Source: an uncultured Bacilli bacterium | GTDB lineage: Bacteria; Bacillota_I; Bacilli_A; RF39; UBA660 | DNA length: 59,917 nucleotides | NCBI GenBank assembly: GCA_934140355.1 | Contig: CAKPBH010000003.1 | Span: 1 to 59,917 of the forward strand | Direction of reading: 5' to 3' | Shown here: one piece after another, positions 44,629 through 54,054 of the stretch | Numbering within the stretch: the first letter of the stretch is position 1 | How the letters are laid out: each line of letters begins with the position of its first letter | Program-made: the position numbers and the translations under genes | Notes under the pieces: generated by a model | Seen by the model: the letters and a program-made list of their open reading frames with translations, nothing else | The model's database searches: none | Told to the model about the DNA's origin: nothing

Positions 44629-46374
44629 TTACCCCTTATCCTCAACATAAACTTTTATTGTCCCAACAAATGCCTTATTTTGATATCGATTATCTAATAA
44701 AGAATAATCAACAAATAAAGAAATAGCAACTTTAACAGTAGAAGATGCCTCTATTTCACCATCATAAATAATATAATTAACATTACCATCACTATCTTCC
44801 CAAACATTACTATTTAATACAGATGTAGTAATTGGGCTATCCTTAACAGTTGCCTTAAATTTAACAAATTTTGGATCCAATCTACTAATATTATACTTAT
44901 CATAATCTTTTACTTCTTGAATAGTAATTCTAAGTACTTTCTTTTTTTTATTATTATTTTGAATCAAAAATACTGAACTCTCTACATTTTTAAAATCATT
45001 ATATTTATTTTCAGCTTCACTAATATAAATTCCTTCCCCCGCACCAACACTACCATGACTAGGCTTATCTTCAACCTTTCCATCATCAATCTCACCGTTA
45101 GTTTTAAAAATTAACTTTTTTGTATCGACAATATAACTATTTCCATTTGAACGAATTACTTGGGACTTTCCATTATCAAAATTATACACCTTTTCTCCAT
45201 CAGTTGTAGTTTTTTCACTAACTTTATTTGAAAAAGACAAATCACCAACAATATTCTTATTTTCATCATAAAGAATATCATCACTATCTTCCACATACTT
45301 TCGCTCACCATTAGGATAAATAATAACAGCAGAACCATTATCATAGTAAATAACTCTTTTCCCATCGCCTGTTTTTCTTTCAGACATTGAATACCCATAA
45401 TCATTTTGAGATATTTCATACAATTGTTTCTTCTTTAGTAAAATATCACCACTTTTTTTTACATAGACAGTATTTCCACTTTTATCTGTAATAATTGCTG
45501 CACCATTCTCAAAAACAGTAATTTTATTTCCATCTTGATAAGTTTTCTCACCAAGAACAGAAAAACAATTATTCTTATCATAAGAAACGCCAGAATCATC
45601 AATATGAATTCTTTGATTCTTATTAACAAGGCATCGCTCTCCATTTACATTAACATAACTAGTATTGTCAGTATATTCAATTGTATCTTTTTTCACATTT
45701 TTAGCCAAAGCAACACCTGAGGGAAATGTATTAACAAAACTATTTCCATTTTCAGTTTTTACATTATTACTATCACGAACAAAAATAGTTTTTGAATTTA
45801 ATTTCACTTTTGCAGTGCCATCAGTATAATAAGTAATAACACTACCATCTTTCAAAGTAGCAGTTGTCGATTCAACAAGTGTTTTATTACAACTACTGTC
45901 AATTTTACCACTTTTATCAACACCATAATCCCCATTTTTTTTAGGAAAAACCCGATATATTTTACCATTGGATTGAACAATAATAGCAGTACCATCAGTA
46001 TAATATTCAACAACCGACATATCATCTGTCATAAAACTTTCCACTAAAATAACAACACCTTCACTCCTAGCTTCATCTCCCAATAAGTCTTTTGTGATAT
46101 CATCATCTTTAATTGTGGGATCATTATTACTATTAATTTTTTCACCGCCATCAATATAACTAATATCATAATCATTACTTCCTCTAAACAAAGAAAATGC
46201 AAATCCTATTGAAGTTAATAATGATATGACAATAATAGTAATAACAAGCAACAAGAATAATTTTTGATGTTTTTTTAGAAAAAGAAAAAAGGGATTTTTT
46301 AACTTTTCTTCTTCTATAATAATTTCTTTCTTATTTTCATTTTTTCGTTTTACCTTAAAAATATTTGTTTTCAT
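44629..46374 (-). CDS. Anchored repeat protein with TasA-like C-terminal module
   Basis: A 581-residue protein with a lysine-rich cytoplasmic start, a membrane helix (FLLLVITIIVISLLTSIGFAFS) and a large exported part. Residues about 110-440 hold some six beta repeats of 40-50 residues around the pattern Y-x-D-G-x-A-x-V followed by NG-x-x-Y (YYTDGTAIIV, YYTDGTAKVK, FENGAAIITD, YYDNGSAVIIYPNGERKY, NFDNGKSQVIRSNG). The last 110 residues (VAISLFVDYS... FVGTIKVYVE) resemble the ends of the TasA/camelysin-like neighbours. I use ATG 46374; a GTG three codons before is the alternative. Confidence 0.6.
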   Translation of the reverse strand: MKTNIFKVKRKNENKKEIIIEEEKLKNPFFLFLKKHQKLFLLLVITIIVISLLTSIGFAFSLFRGSNDYDISYIDGGEKINSNNDPTIKDDDITKDLLGDEARSEGVVILVESFMTDDMSVVEYYTDGTAIIVQSNGKIYRVFPKKNGDYGVDKSGKIDSSCNKTLVESTTATLKDGSVITYYTDGTAKVKLNSKTIFVRDSNNVKTENGNSFVNTFPSGVALAKNVKKDTIEYTDNTSYVNVNGERCLVNKNQRIHIDDSGVSYDKNNCFSVLGEKTYQDGNKITVFENGAAIITDKSGNTVYVKKSGDILLKKKQLYEISQNDYGYSMSERKTGDGKRVIYYDNGSAVIIYPNGERKYVEDSDDILYDENKNIVGDLSFSNKVSEKTTTDGEKVYNFDNGKSQVIRSNGNSYIVDTKKLIFKTNGEIDDGKVEDKPSHGSVGAGEGIYISEAENKYNDFKNVESSVFLIQNNNKKKKVLRITIQEVKDYDKYNISRLDPKFVKFKATVKDSPITTSVLNSNVWEDSDGNVNYIIYDGEIEASSTVKVAISLFVDYSLLDNRYQNKAFVGTIKVYVEDKG

Positions 46375-46393
46375 TTTTATCACTTACTTTTAA

Positions 46394-47914
46394 TTATTTT
46401 TGAACAGTTATATTTTTATATTTTTTTCTTTTTAAACCCTTCATCAATTTAACAATATCATAAGATATTACTGTCAAACATGGTATTAAAATAACAATAA
46501 TCCAACCACCATCTGACGCCAAAAACTCTTGCAAATAACCTAATTTAGGAATTTTCAAAATAACTTTACCAAAAATATTATTTTGTGGTACCAAAGCACT
46601 ATCTGCAACATTGTTATTATCACCTTGAGTTTGGAATGAATAAGTCTTAGTTTTAGAATCATATTCTTTTTTTATAATTCTATGTGTAATAATAGTATTC
46701 AAAAAACGGGAATCGGCTGATGCAAAAGTAATCACATCACCCACCTTTAAAGTAGATGCATCTACCTTTTTAGTCACTACTACATCATTAACTTGAATTT
46801 CTGGAAGCATACTACCAGTCAAAACAACATAAGCATTATAAGTCGGTGAAGTATAATCACCTTTAGCCGCTCTAATCTTAATATCCAAAACATAAACTAA
46901 CAAAGATACACCAATCAACAATAACCAAATAAAAATTGCGTACGATAAAACACCCAAAATAAATTTAAATAATGGTTCTTTTTTCTTAACAACTTTTACA
47001 TTATAGTGTTTAGACTTGGATAAATCCAATTTCAGCGTTTTTTTATTGCTTTTTTCACTTTCCATTAAGTTAATCTTAGCCAATTCCGATACGTTACTAC
47101 TGTCATTTTCACTTGAAAACTCATCCGCAAAAAAAGGACTAATTTCCTTAATTGAAGAGTCATTAGAAGAAGGTTCTTTTAAATCGTCTTTTAAATTTAA
47201 TAAATTATCAGTTTGACTTAAATTCTTATCTTGAATACTATCATTTGCTTGTGTATTCCCAATATCAAGTGATGAATTTTGATTATTAGTGTGAAAAAAG
47301 ATATCATTCAACTCAGTATTTCTCTCAAATTCCAAAGAATCATTTTCACTAAAATCCTTGATAGATTTTTTATCATCTTTTTCTTCTCTTATATTACTAT
47401 CAAAAAAAATGTTATGGTCAATTGGTAGATTTTCACTACGTTTTTCTTCAAAAATATTTTCCTTATTTACAAAATTAGTATCTTGATGATTATTTGAGTC
47501 AAAAAACAAATTTCGAAAATCCAAATCTTCTTCTTTTTTGGATAAATTATCAATATTATCATTTGAAGTATCAACCGAATTCTCACTCTGATTTTCCAAA
47601 AAAATCTCTGGTTTAGTATCTATTTTTTTCTCAACATTTTCATCACTTTCATCCGAAAAAAACAAATTATTAGGAATTTGAAATTCATCATTATTTTTTT
47701 CTTTAAATATATGATTTTCATTATCTTTTTTTGAAATATTTTCCTGATTTCGCTCTAAAGAATTTTCAACAAAATGATCTGTTACATCATTAGATTCTCC
47801 CAAGTCAATATCCTTAATAAAACTATCAAAAGTTATAGCATTTTTATTATTCTTCTCACTATCAGATTCTATATCAGAAAACAAGTCAGAAAAAGTTTTT
47901 TTATTATCACCCAT
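46394..47914 (-). CDS. sipW: SipW-like signal peptidase I with long disordered N-terminus
   Basis: A 506-residue protein. Residues 1-300 are acidic, Asn/Ser/Asp-rich and without a fold, with recurring short motifs such as NIFFDSN, NLFFSDE and DIFFHTN. The signal peptidase starts near 310: a membrane helix, TGSMLPEIQVNDVVV with the catalytic Ser near 370, ITHRI with the catalytic His, and GDNNNVADSALVP, then a C-terminal helix. His in place of Lys marks the ER/SipW type, which cleaves TasA- and camelysin-type signals. SipW proteins are normally about 190 residues, so the extension is unusual. Confidence 0.85.
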   Translation of the reverse strand: MGDNKKTFSDLFSDIESDSEKNNKNAITFDSFIKDIDLGESNDVTDHFVENSLERNQENISKKDNENHIFKEKNNDEFQIPNNLFFSDESDENVEKKIDTKPEIFLENQSENSVDTSNDNIDNLSKKEEDLDFRNLFFDSNNHQDTNFVNKENIFEEKRSENLPIDHNIFFDSNIREEKDDKKSIKDFSENDSLEFERNTELNDIFFHTNNQNSSLDIGNTQANDSIQDKNLSQTDNLLNLKDDLKEPSSNDSSIKEISPFFADEFSSENDSSNVSELAKINLMESEKSNKKTLKLDLSKSKHYNVKVVKKKEPLFKFILGVLSYAIFIWLLLIGVSLLVYVLDIKIRAAKGDYTSPTYNAYVVLTGSMLPEIQVNDVVVTKKVDASTLKVGDVITFASADSRFLNTIITHRIIKKEYDSKTKTYSFQTQGDNNNVADSALVPQNNIFGKVILKIPKLGYLQEFLASDGGWIIVILIPCLTVISYDIVKLMKGLKRKKYKNITVQK

Positions 47915-47926
47915 TTTTACTCCTCC

Positions 47927-48484
47927 TTAATCAATTTTTTGGGAAGCATCTACTTGAATTGTTCCAGTTAAAGTTTTTTTCATTTGATTATTTTGATTAT
48001 TTCCTGTTTCTTGAAGCCATATCATCAAAATAAAATTCTCTACTTCATTATTTTTCAAATAAACATTATCAGCTATTATACTAGATTTTTCTCCCGCAAT
48101 ATAACCATTAGCTACCTCCTGACCATCAACTTGATAAAGAGTATATCTTAATACATTATCTGAAAAACTATTAGAAGTAATATTAACCTTTATTTGTAAT
48201 AAAGTATCTAAACTTCCACTATTTTTAACCCTAAAATTATTTTTGTAAACATTATCCTCAGAATCTATCGTCGGATTATCAACCGGATATAAAAAACCAC
48301 AATTAATAATATCACCAGATAAATATTCAATTGATAACGTACCTGTATAAACAGCACTTGTCCCTTCAGGCTGACTAAATATAAAAGAATATAAAGCAAA
48401 CGCTGCTCCAACGATTACGGTAATAAAAGTTAAAATAAGTATGATTATATAGAAAAAATCCTTACGACTTGAATAACCATTCAA
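47927..48484 (-). CDS. TasA/camelysin-like exported protein, small
   Basis: A 185-residue protein starting at TTG 48484 behind GGCGGTGATATT. A membrane helix ends in VGAAFALYSF, similar to the SipW-type cleavage region ATFAYFSAT of its neighbours. The exported domain is beta-rich (NNFRVKNSGSLDTLLQIKVNI) and ends in LMIWLQETG... TLTGTIQVDA, like the 321-residue neighbour (LVIWLEETG... FEGTVAIEV). It precedes sipW by 12 bp. It is a probable SipW substrate, perhaps a fibre subunit. Confidence 0.7.
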   Translation of the reverse strand: MNGYSSRKDFFYIIILILTFITVIVGAAFALYSFIFSQPEGTSAVYTGTLSIEYLSGDIINCGFLYPVDNPTIDSEDNVYKNNFRVKNSGSLDTLLQIKVNITSNSFSDNVLRYTLYQVDGQEVANGYIAGEKSSIIADNVYLKNNEVENFILMIWLQETGNNQNNQMKKTLTGTIQVDASQKID

Positions 48485-48634
48485 AATATCACCGCCTCTA
48501 TTATTATATTACCAAAAAAGGCCAAAAAAAGCAATCTAAAATTCCTACATAAAACACACTTAATAAATCCAAGTGATCAAATATTATAACAAAAAAGAAT
48601 CACATAAAAATTATGCAATTCTCAAATATAAAAT

Positions 48635-49600
48635 TTACTGTTTACCTGTAATTTGACCATTATCATATTCACTAGTATCAAGTCCACCACTAACTTCAAT
48701 CGCAACAGTTCCTTCAAAAGTTTTACCTTGCTCATCTTGAACTTCACCAGTTTCTTCTAACCAAATCACTAACTGGTAAGTATGTTTAACCTTATTTGTA
48801 ATAGAAATAGACGAACAACGCGATGTATCATCTTTTTGTTTACTATCAAAATCATCTCCATTTTTAAACATACAACTAACAGGATTAATCGTACTAACCA
48901 ATTGACCATTATCACCTAAAACATCCTCAGGCTTATCAAACTTATTAAAACCAACACCTGTAAAATCAACATTATCTGGATTAGTATCCATATTTGTAAA
49001 TTGGCTTCTCAATTGATAAGTTTCAACCACACCAAATCCATATTTATCTTTTAAAATTTGACTATCATCATTTGGATCTTTTTTAAAAGTAACTTCATAT
49101 AAAGCATAACTAAGATTGGAAAATTCATTTTTATTAACCTTTATAGAAGCTAGAATATCAGTTTGTTCACCTGAAGCACCATCGCTAACAACTGAAAACT
49201 GATAAACATAACAAACTTCTTTCCCCTTAGAATCAACACACTTTCTATTTGGATCATTCTTATAAACATCATAATCCGTAACAATTTCACCATCTGTATC
49301 AGGATTATAAGCTTCTACCTCTTTTTGATATTTAGTCAAAGCAACCTGTTGAGTAGCTGGAATCAAATTACTAGCTTTTATTTCAGTACCACCATCATAG
49401 GAAATACTAACATAAGCAGACTTTACTGTTACATCATTTTCCTTACTTCTAGCAGTAGCAGAAAAATAGGCAAACGTCGCTCCCAATATAGCAATTAATA
49501 AAGTAGCAATACCAATAATTAAATTAAAAGTATTTGTTTTATTTTCAGAAACAGCTTCCCCCCCAGAATTAACAGCATCAGTTTTAAAATCATTTCCCAT
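48635..49600 (-). CDS. TasA/camelysin-like exported protein, 321 residues
   Basis: An N-terminal polar stretch of 25 residues precedes a hydrophobic helix with the SipW-type ending LLIAILGATFAYFSATARS. The exported domain is beta-rich with four cysteines (KCVDSKGKEVC, SCMF, RCSS). The end reads TYQLVIWLEETG then GTVAIEVSGGLD. TasA and camelysin form biofilm fibres or surface layers in Bacillus. The gene has its own promoter (49633-49661) and a GATAAGGAGGTAG ribosome binding site. Confidence 0.75.
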   Translation of the reverse strand: MGNDFKTDAVNSGGEAVSENKTNTFNLIIGIATLLIAILGATFAYFSATARSKENDVTVKSAYVSISYDGGTEIKASNLIPATQQVALTKYQKEVEAYNPDTDGEIVTDYDVYKNDPNRKCVDSKGKEVCYVYQFSVVSDGASGEQTDILASIKVNKNEFSNLSYALYEVTFKKDPNDDSQILKDKYGFGVVETYQLRSQFTNMDTNPDNVDFTGVGFNKFDKPEDVLGDNGQLVSTINPVSCMFKNGDDFDSKQKDDTSRCSSISITNKVKHTYQLVIWLEETGEVQDEQGKTFEGTVAIEVSGGLDTSEYDNGQITGKQ

Positions 49601-49632
49601 AACTATAGCTACCTCCTTATCATCCTATTAAA

Positions 49633-49661
49633 ATAATAACAAATAATAAATAAAAAGTCAA
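49633..49661 (-). promoter_or_regulatory. Promoter of the 321-residue TasA-like gene
   Basis: TTGACT (49656-49661) and TATTAT (49633-49638) on the minus strand, spacer 17 bp, about 35 bp before the ATG. Confidence 0.7.
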
Positions 49662-49690
49662 TTATTTGTACCAAAGATAACAATGCAAAA

Positions 49691-49883
49691 ATTACAGTTC
49701 AGTCAAGAAAATGAATTTTGCAGATAAACTCTTATAAACAAAGAAAATTATAAATATCTTAACACCAAAGATTAGTAACAAACATATAAAACTATACTCA
49801 ATTTATCACTACTTTAATGCTATTTAAATCATTTTTTATAAAAAAATAATACTTAACTTTATTCCATCTAACCAAACTATAAC
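49691..49883. mobile_element. MITE-like element B, decayed copy 2
   Basis: A 193-bp relative of the element at 365-547 in the opposite orientation. The left end (ATTACAGTTCAGTCAAG then AAATGAATTTTGCAGATAAAC) matches the right end of copy 1 in about 38 of 42 positions. The right end, as complement GTTATAGTTTGGTTAGAT, matches the left end of copy 1 mostly with C/T and A/G changes. Flanks ATGCAAAA and ATTTAAAA may be a worn target duplication. The rest of the gap (49884-50350) shows nothing I can name. Confidence 0.72.
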
Positions 49884-50355
49884 ATTTAAAAATAACAAAA
49901 AATCAACATAATAAATAAAATATTTTCCATAATTTTAAGAAAGTTTAAAAACAATAATTCCAAGAAGTAAATATCCATAAAAACAACCATAATGTTTTCT
50001 TAATATCTAAAGTTCTACAAGAATAGTTATCCTAAATACAATTAAAAATATAAATCATGAATTACCTACTAAAAAAAATTACTCAACTATAAATAACAAA
50101 ACTTTTTCTAATGTTAATTAATTAGCCAATCTAACTTTTTTTGAATCTCTATAATCTTTTCCTAACTACATCAATATAACATAATGCTCTTATATCAAAA
50201 AAGTTATTTTCATATTGATATTTCATCTTGAACAATCCCTATCCACTCATGTAAAATAGATATTTCATCTCAAATTCACTATCATAATCACGTATATATA
50301 AAGATACCACTCTAACATTTGTTTTTACCTTTTAAAAAAAATCCATTTATCGCAT

Positions 50356-50390
50356 AAAAAAAGATTTCCAACATTCATCAGAAAATCTTT
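50356..50390 (-). terminator. Terminator after the 362-residue TasA-like gene
   Basis: Stem AAAGATTT/AAATCTTT (50360-50367 and 50383-50390) with a seven-T run on the minus strand, 55 bp after the stop codon. Confidence 0.65.
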
Positions 50391-50444
50391 TATCTATCAT
50401 CACTTGTATAAAATCATTACACTAATCACTACATTTTTTATAAA

Positions 50445-51533
50445 TTATTGATTAGATTGTAAATTATTTTTGGTTTCCTCATTAACTAATCCAATAGATC
50501 CACTAACACCTGTAGAACCATCACCAGAGCTGATAATAACTCTACCAGAAAAACTCTTTGCAGCATCAGTTTCAGTTTGATCAATTTTTGCATTTTTAAT
50601 ATATAAAACAAGAGCGAATGTTCTAGTTTCACCACCATTAATTTCAATATCATCAGAAATACGAGTAGTTCTATTCTTAGTTGTTTGAGCTTCATCATCA
50701 CCAGTATTAACTTCTCCACCATCTTTATCAACAGTAGGCTTTAGTAATCGATCAATAGCAGGTTTTTTTACAGATGTTCCTGCTCCTGGATCAGAAGACT
50801 CAATATATTTCATTAAAGTCTTAGTAACTCCTTTACGATTAATAAAAATCGGAGAATAAACATTTGTTTTGCTATCATCATCACCTTTTTTCAAATCAAG
50901 CAAGTTCTTTTCAGTATCTACTACATCAATAGTACTTCCTGCTTGATCAGGATCCGTACCATCTCCTTTTCTAAACTTCGGATCAGTAAGACCATTATTA
51001 GATTCAGTCGACTCATAATCACTCAAATCCTCAGGCAAAGAAATTTCATAAGCCATAGCATTTAAACTAGCAAATTGATTATCTTCACTAACAACATCTA
51101 AAGCAACCGTTTGAGGAGAATTTGCATCATTTTTTACTTGAAAAACATAAACACTACAAATAGAGTTACCAAAATCATCTTTACATAAACCATTTTTCAA
51201 AAGTTTATAACTAGCCTCCCCATCAGCAGTATCAGGCTTAATAGTAGTATCATTCTGATTTTCAAACGAATATTCCGTAACCTCTGTATCAGCAGGAATT
51301 AAATCATTATTATTCCAACCACTTTCATAACTAATATATTTTAACTTCAACGTAGTTGATCCAGTCTTTACAGAAGAATTAGCACTATTTGTTGTAGCAG
51401 TAAAATACGCAAATGTTGCCCCAACTGCCATAATAATGAAAGTAGCGACCGCTATAACCGCATAAAATAAGCCTCTCCCTTTATTTTCATTAACAACTTG
51501 TCCATTCTCTTCATGTATATTTTTCTTATCCAC
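50445..51533 (-). CDS. TasA/camelysin-like exported protein, 362 residues
   Basis: Starts at GTG 51533 behind AGGAGGAGATAGAA. After a charged stretch (KNIHEENGQVVNENKGRG) comes a helix ending in IIMAVGATFAYFTATTNS, the SipW-type cleavage pattern. The exported domain is acidic and Thr/Asp-rich, with two cysteines (LCKDDFGNSIC), and ends TFALVLYIKN... FSGRVIISSG, the same module as the other two. It is transcribed alone from a strong promoter and has its own terminator, so it may be made in larger amounts than its relatives. Confidence 0.75.
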   Translation of the reverse strand: MDKKNIHEENGQVVNENKGRGLFYAVIAVATFIIMAVGATFAYFTATTNSANSSVKTGSTTLKLKYISYESGWNNNDLIPADTEVTEYSFENQNDTTIKPDTADGEASYKLLKNGLCKDDFGNSICSVYVFQVKNDANSPQTVALDVVSEDNQFASLNAMAYEISLPEDLSDYESTESNNGLTDPKFRKGDGTDPDQAGSTIDVVDTEKNLLDLKKGDDDSKTNVYSPIFINRKGVTKTLMKYIESSDPGAGTSVKKPAIDRLLKPTVDKDGGEVNTGDDEAQTTKNRTTRISDDIEINGGETRTFALVLYIKNAKIDQTETDAAKSFSGRVIISSGDGSTGVSGSIGLVNEETKNNLQSNQ

Positions 51534-51561
51534 TTCTATCTCCTCCTTATATTATGTATTT

Positions 51562-51590
51562 AGTATAGCAAATAAGAAATTAAAAATCAA
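51562..51590 (-). promoter_or_regulatory. Strong promoter of the 362-residue TasA-like gene
   Basis: TTGATT (51585-51590) and TATACT (51562-51567), spacer 17 bp, with TGC directly before the -10 box (extended -10) on the minus strand. Confidence 0.75.
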
Positions 51591-51842
51591 TACTTTTTTT
51601 GGATATTTTTTCTCACAAAAAAGACAAATATCACTATTTAAACTATAAATGAAACAATATAATTTTAACGATTTATTTTAAAATAATAATTCAAAAAATT
51701 ATTCATCATCAATTAACAAAAATACATTTTTAACAAATAATTAACAAAGCAAAATATAATATACCAATATAAATTTACTTAACATTAATTTGAATTGTTT
51801 AAAAAATAATTTAGTTTTTTAAGTTTTAAAAAATAAAACAGG

Positions 51843-51878
51843 ATAAAAATCACACCTAAAATTTAGATGTGATTTTCA
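51843..51878. terminator. Bidirectional terminator after the sensor kinase gene
   Basis: A 15-bp stem with one mismatch (AAAATCACACCTAAA at 51846-51860, TTTAGATGTGATTTT at 51862-51876). It belongs to the same sequence family as 37540 and 55057. The rest of 51591-51842 is AT-rich with no other feature seen. Confidence 0.8.
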
Positions 51879-51929
51879 ATTTCTCAAATTTAAAGAACTA
51901 AAAGATACAAATTATTTATCCAGATTTTG

Positions 51930-53207
51930 TCATTCATAAATTGTAAACTTTACACCGTTCTTTACATTTTCGATGGTAATATCATAGTTAAGTAAGTGTA
52001 GAGTCTTACGAACTATGGATAACCCCAATCCAAAGACGCCTTTCAAGCCTTTTTCATATGGAGTGAATATATTATTTAAAACATTCTCATCAATATTCTC
52101 ACCATCATTAAATAGAATAATTTTTTTATTTTTAACAGTAATTCGAACTTCATTTTTTGCATAGCGCATAAAATTATTCAAAATATTATCGATGATAGCT
52201 TCCCACATATCTGCACTACCACGAAACACCGTACTCTTCTTGTCAATATCCAGAACAAACTTAACATCAGGCCGAGACATTTTAAATTTATCAACTGCTG
52301 CATGAATTGTCAAGGATACATCGTACTGTTCCTCTAAATTGTCCCGTCGCTCTGACAAATAATTTAATTTATTTAAATATAATAAGGAGTGAACTTTAAT
52401 TTCTAATTTTTTTAACTGTTCCTTCATGACCTTCATTGTTTCTGCTTCCGTTTGAATGCCATCATCATATGCTTCCAAATAAGACATCATTACCGTAATA
52501 GGAGTTTTAAAATCATGGGAAATATTCTGATACATCTGGTTTTTATATTCCTCTTGCTCACTCAAATAAGTATGCATATCACTAACCGCCCGATCAAGCG
52601 TATATAACTCATCACTATATCGCATATCAGGTTTATGATCATAATTTTCATTTGTAATATTATCAATCTTATCTTTAATTCTCTTAATGCGAACCACCAA
52701 ATGATTTGACCAAGCTAAAATAAAGAAGGAAACAAGAACAAAAGAAACACCAATAACCCGAAAAATAATCATTAAAATAGATTTTTTCATTCGACTAATA
52801 TAACTATCATTCGTAATCGCTATCTTTATCTTACCATTACTAACCGAAGTAACATAATAATAAGTATTTCTTTTATAAATAAACTTTCCATTATCTTTTG
52901 TTAAATCAAAACGAGATAATAATTTATTCATATCTTTAATATCAATAATATCTTCCAAATTATCCGATATACTAACTGTATTTGAAGAAACAATATATAA
53001 ATAAGCAACTTCTGTATTTACCGTATTTTCATTAATATCGTCTTCGCTCTGTAAAAAACTAAGAGGTTGCCTCAAATAATTATAAACATTTGTTTCATAA
53101 ATAGGAATCAATTTATTCGGTAAAATTATACCCAGTGACACAACCATTATCCCCAAAATAATCATCCAAACAACAAAAAGTTGTTCCCTTAAATTACTCT
53201 TTGTCAT
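51930..53207 (-). CDS. Sensor histidine kinase
   Basis: A 425-residue membrane kinase. Two helices (about 10-30 and 143-165) flank an extracellular sensor of 110 residues. A HAMP-like linker follows, then the H box ISHDFKTPITVMMSYLEAY with H231, the N box DNILNNFMRYAKN and G boxes NDGENIDENVLNNIF and KGVFGLGLSIVRK. Its ATG overlaps the regulator's TGA (ATGA). The signal is unknown. It lies next to the TasA-like group, which it may control, but that is only proximity. Confidence 0.92.
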   Translation of the reverse strand: MTKSNLREQLFVVWMIILGIMVVSLGIILPNKLIPIYETNVYNYLRQPLSFLQSEDDINENTVNTEVAYLYIVSSNTVSISDNLEDIIDIKDMNKLLSRFDLTKDNGKFIYKRNTYYYVTSVSNGKIKIAITNDSYISRMKKSILMIIFRVIGVSFVLVSFFILAWSNHLVVRIKRIKDKIDNITNENYDHKPDMRYSDELYTLDRAVSDMHTYLSEQEEYKNQMYQNISHDFKTPITVMMSYLEAYDDGIQTEAETMKVMKEQLKKLEIKVHSLLYLNKLNYLSERRDNLEEQYDVSLTIHAAVDKFKMSRPDVKFVLDIDKKSTVFRGSADMWEAIIDNILNNFMRYAKNEVRITVKNKKIILFNDGENIDENVLNNIFTPYEKGLKGVFGLGLSIVRKTLHLLNYDITIENVKNGVKFTIYE

Positions 53208-53860
53208 GTCAACCTGTACCCATACCCATAAATTGTATTAATGTTAATATCAGGCATCTTCTTTCTAAGTCTTCGTACCAAATCATCTACTACTCTATCA
53301 TTACCAAAATAATCACTTCCCCAGATAATATTCAAAATATCATCTCTAGAGAAAGACTTATTTTTATTCGTAACAAACATATACAACAAATCAAATTCCA
53401 ATGTTGTCAAAGTAATCTCAAGCTCTCCTTGACTAACACTTCTTTTATCCAAATCAATAGTGTAACCATCATAGATAATTTTTTTACTATCCTTAGAATA
53501 AACCCTTTTTATAATATTATTAACCCTAAGGACTAATTCCTTAGGTGAATATGGTTTCGTAATATAATCATCACTACCTAACTCAAGTCCGATAATCTTA
53601 TCCAAATCCTTATCTCTAGCCGAAGTAAATATCACTGGCACTTCTTCATTCGTCTCACGAATTTTCTTTAAAATATCATAGCCACTAATATCTCCACCTA
53701 ACATAATATCTAGTATCCATAAATGAGCATCAACATTAGTATTTTCTATTGCATCTTCCCCATTTAAATAACTAATAACATCATATCCAGCTTTCTCCAA
53801 ATAAGCCCTAATCAAAGAATTTAAATCTCTCTCATCCTCAACTAAAACGATTTTTTTCAT
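53204..53860 (-). CDS. OmpR-family response regulator
   Basis: A 218-residue regulator counted from MKKIVLVEDE (ATG 53860; an ATG four codons earlier is possible). The receiver has acidic E8/D9, phospho-acceptor D51 in WILDIMLGG, Thr in FTSARD and Lys in ITKPYSPKEL. The C-terminal winged helix has TTLEFDLLYMFV, the recognition region RVVDDLVRRLRKKM and the closing YGYRL. It is the partner of the kinase with which it overlaps. Confidence 0.93.
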   Translation of the reverse strand: MKKIVLVEDERDLNSLIRAYLEKAGYDVISYLNGEDAIENTNVDAHLWILDIMLGGDISGYDILKKIRETNEEVPVIFTSARDKDLDKIIGLELGSDDYITKPYSPKELVLRVNNIIKRVYSKDSKKIIYDGYTIDLDKRSVSQGELEITLTTLEFDLLYMFVTNKNKSFSRDDILNIIWGSDYFGNDRVVDDLVRRLRKKMPDININTIYGYGYRLT

Positions 53861-54054
53861 TTCTAACCACATCCAAATTCTAAACTTCTAATCAATTTAT
53901 CACAACTCTTCTTCATCTATCACCTCACTTCTTGACTTCATTTTAAATAAAGATAACAGAATAAATATCAAAAAATTATGGTAAATTATGTTAATAAAAT
54001 ACTTATCTTAAATTAAGTTAATTTAAAATTAAAAGACAAACATTCATATTTTCT

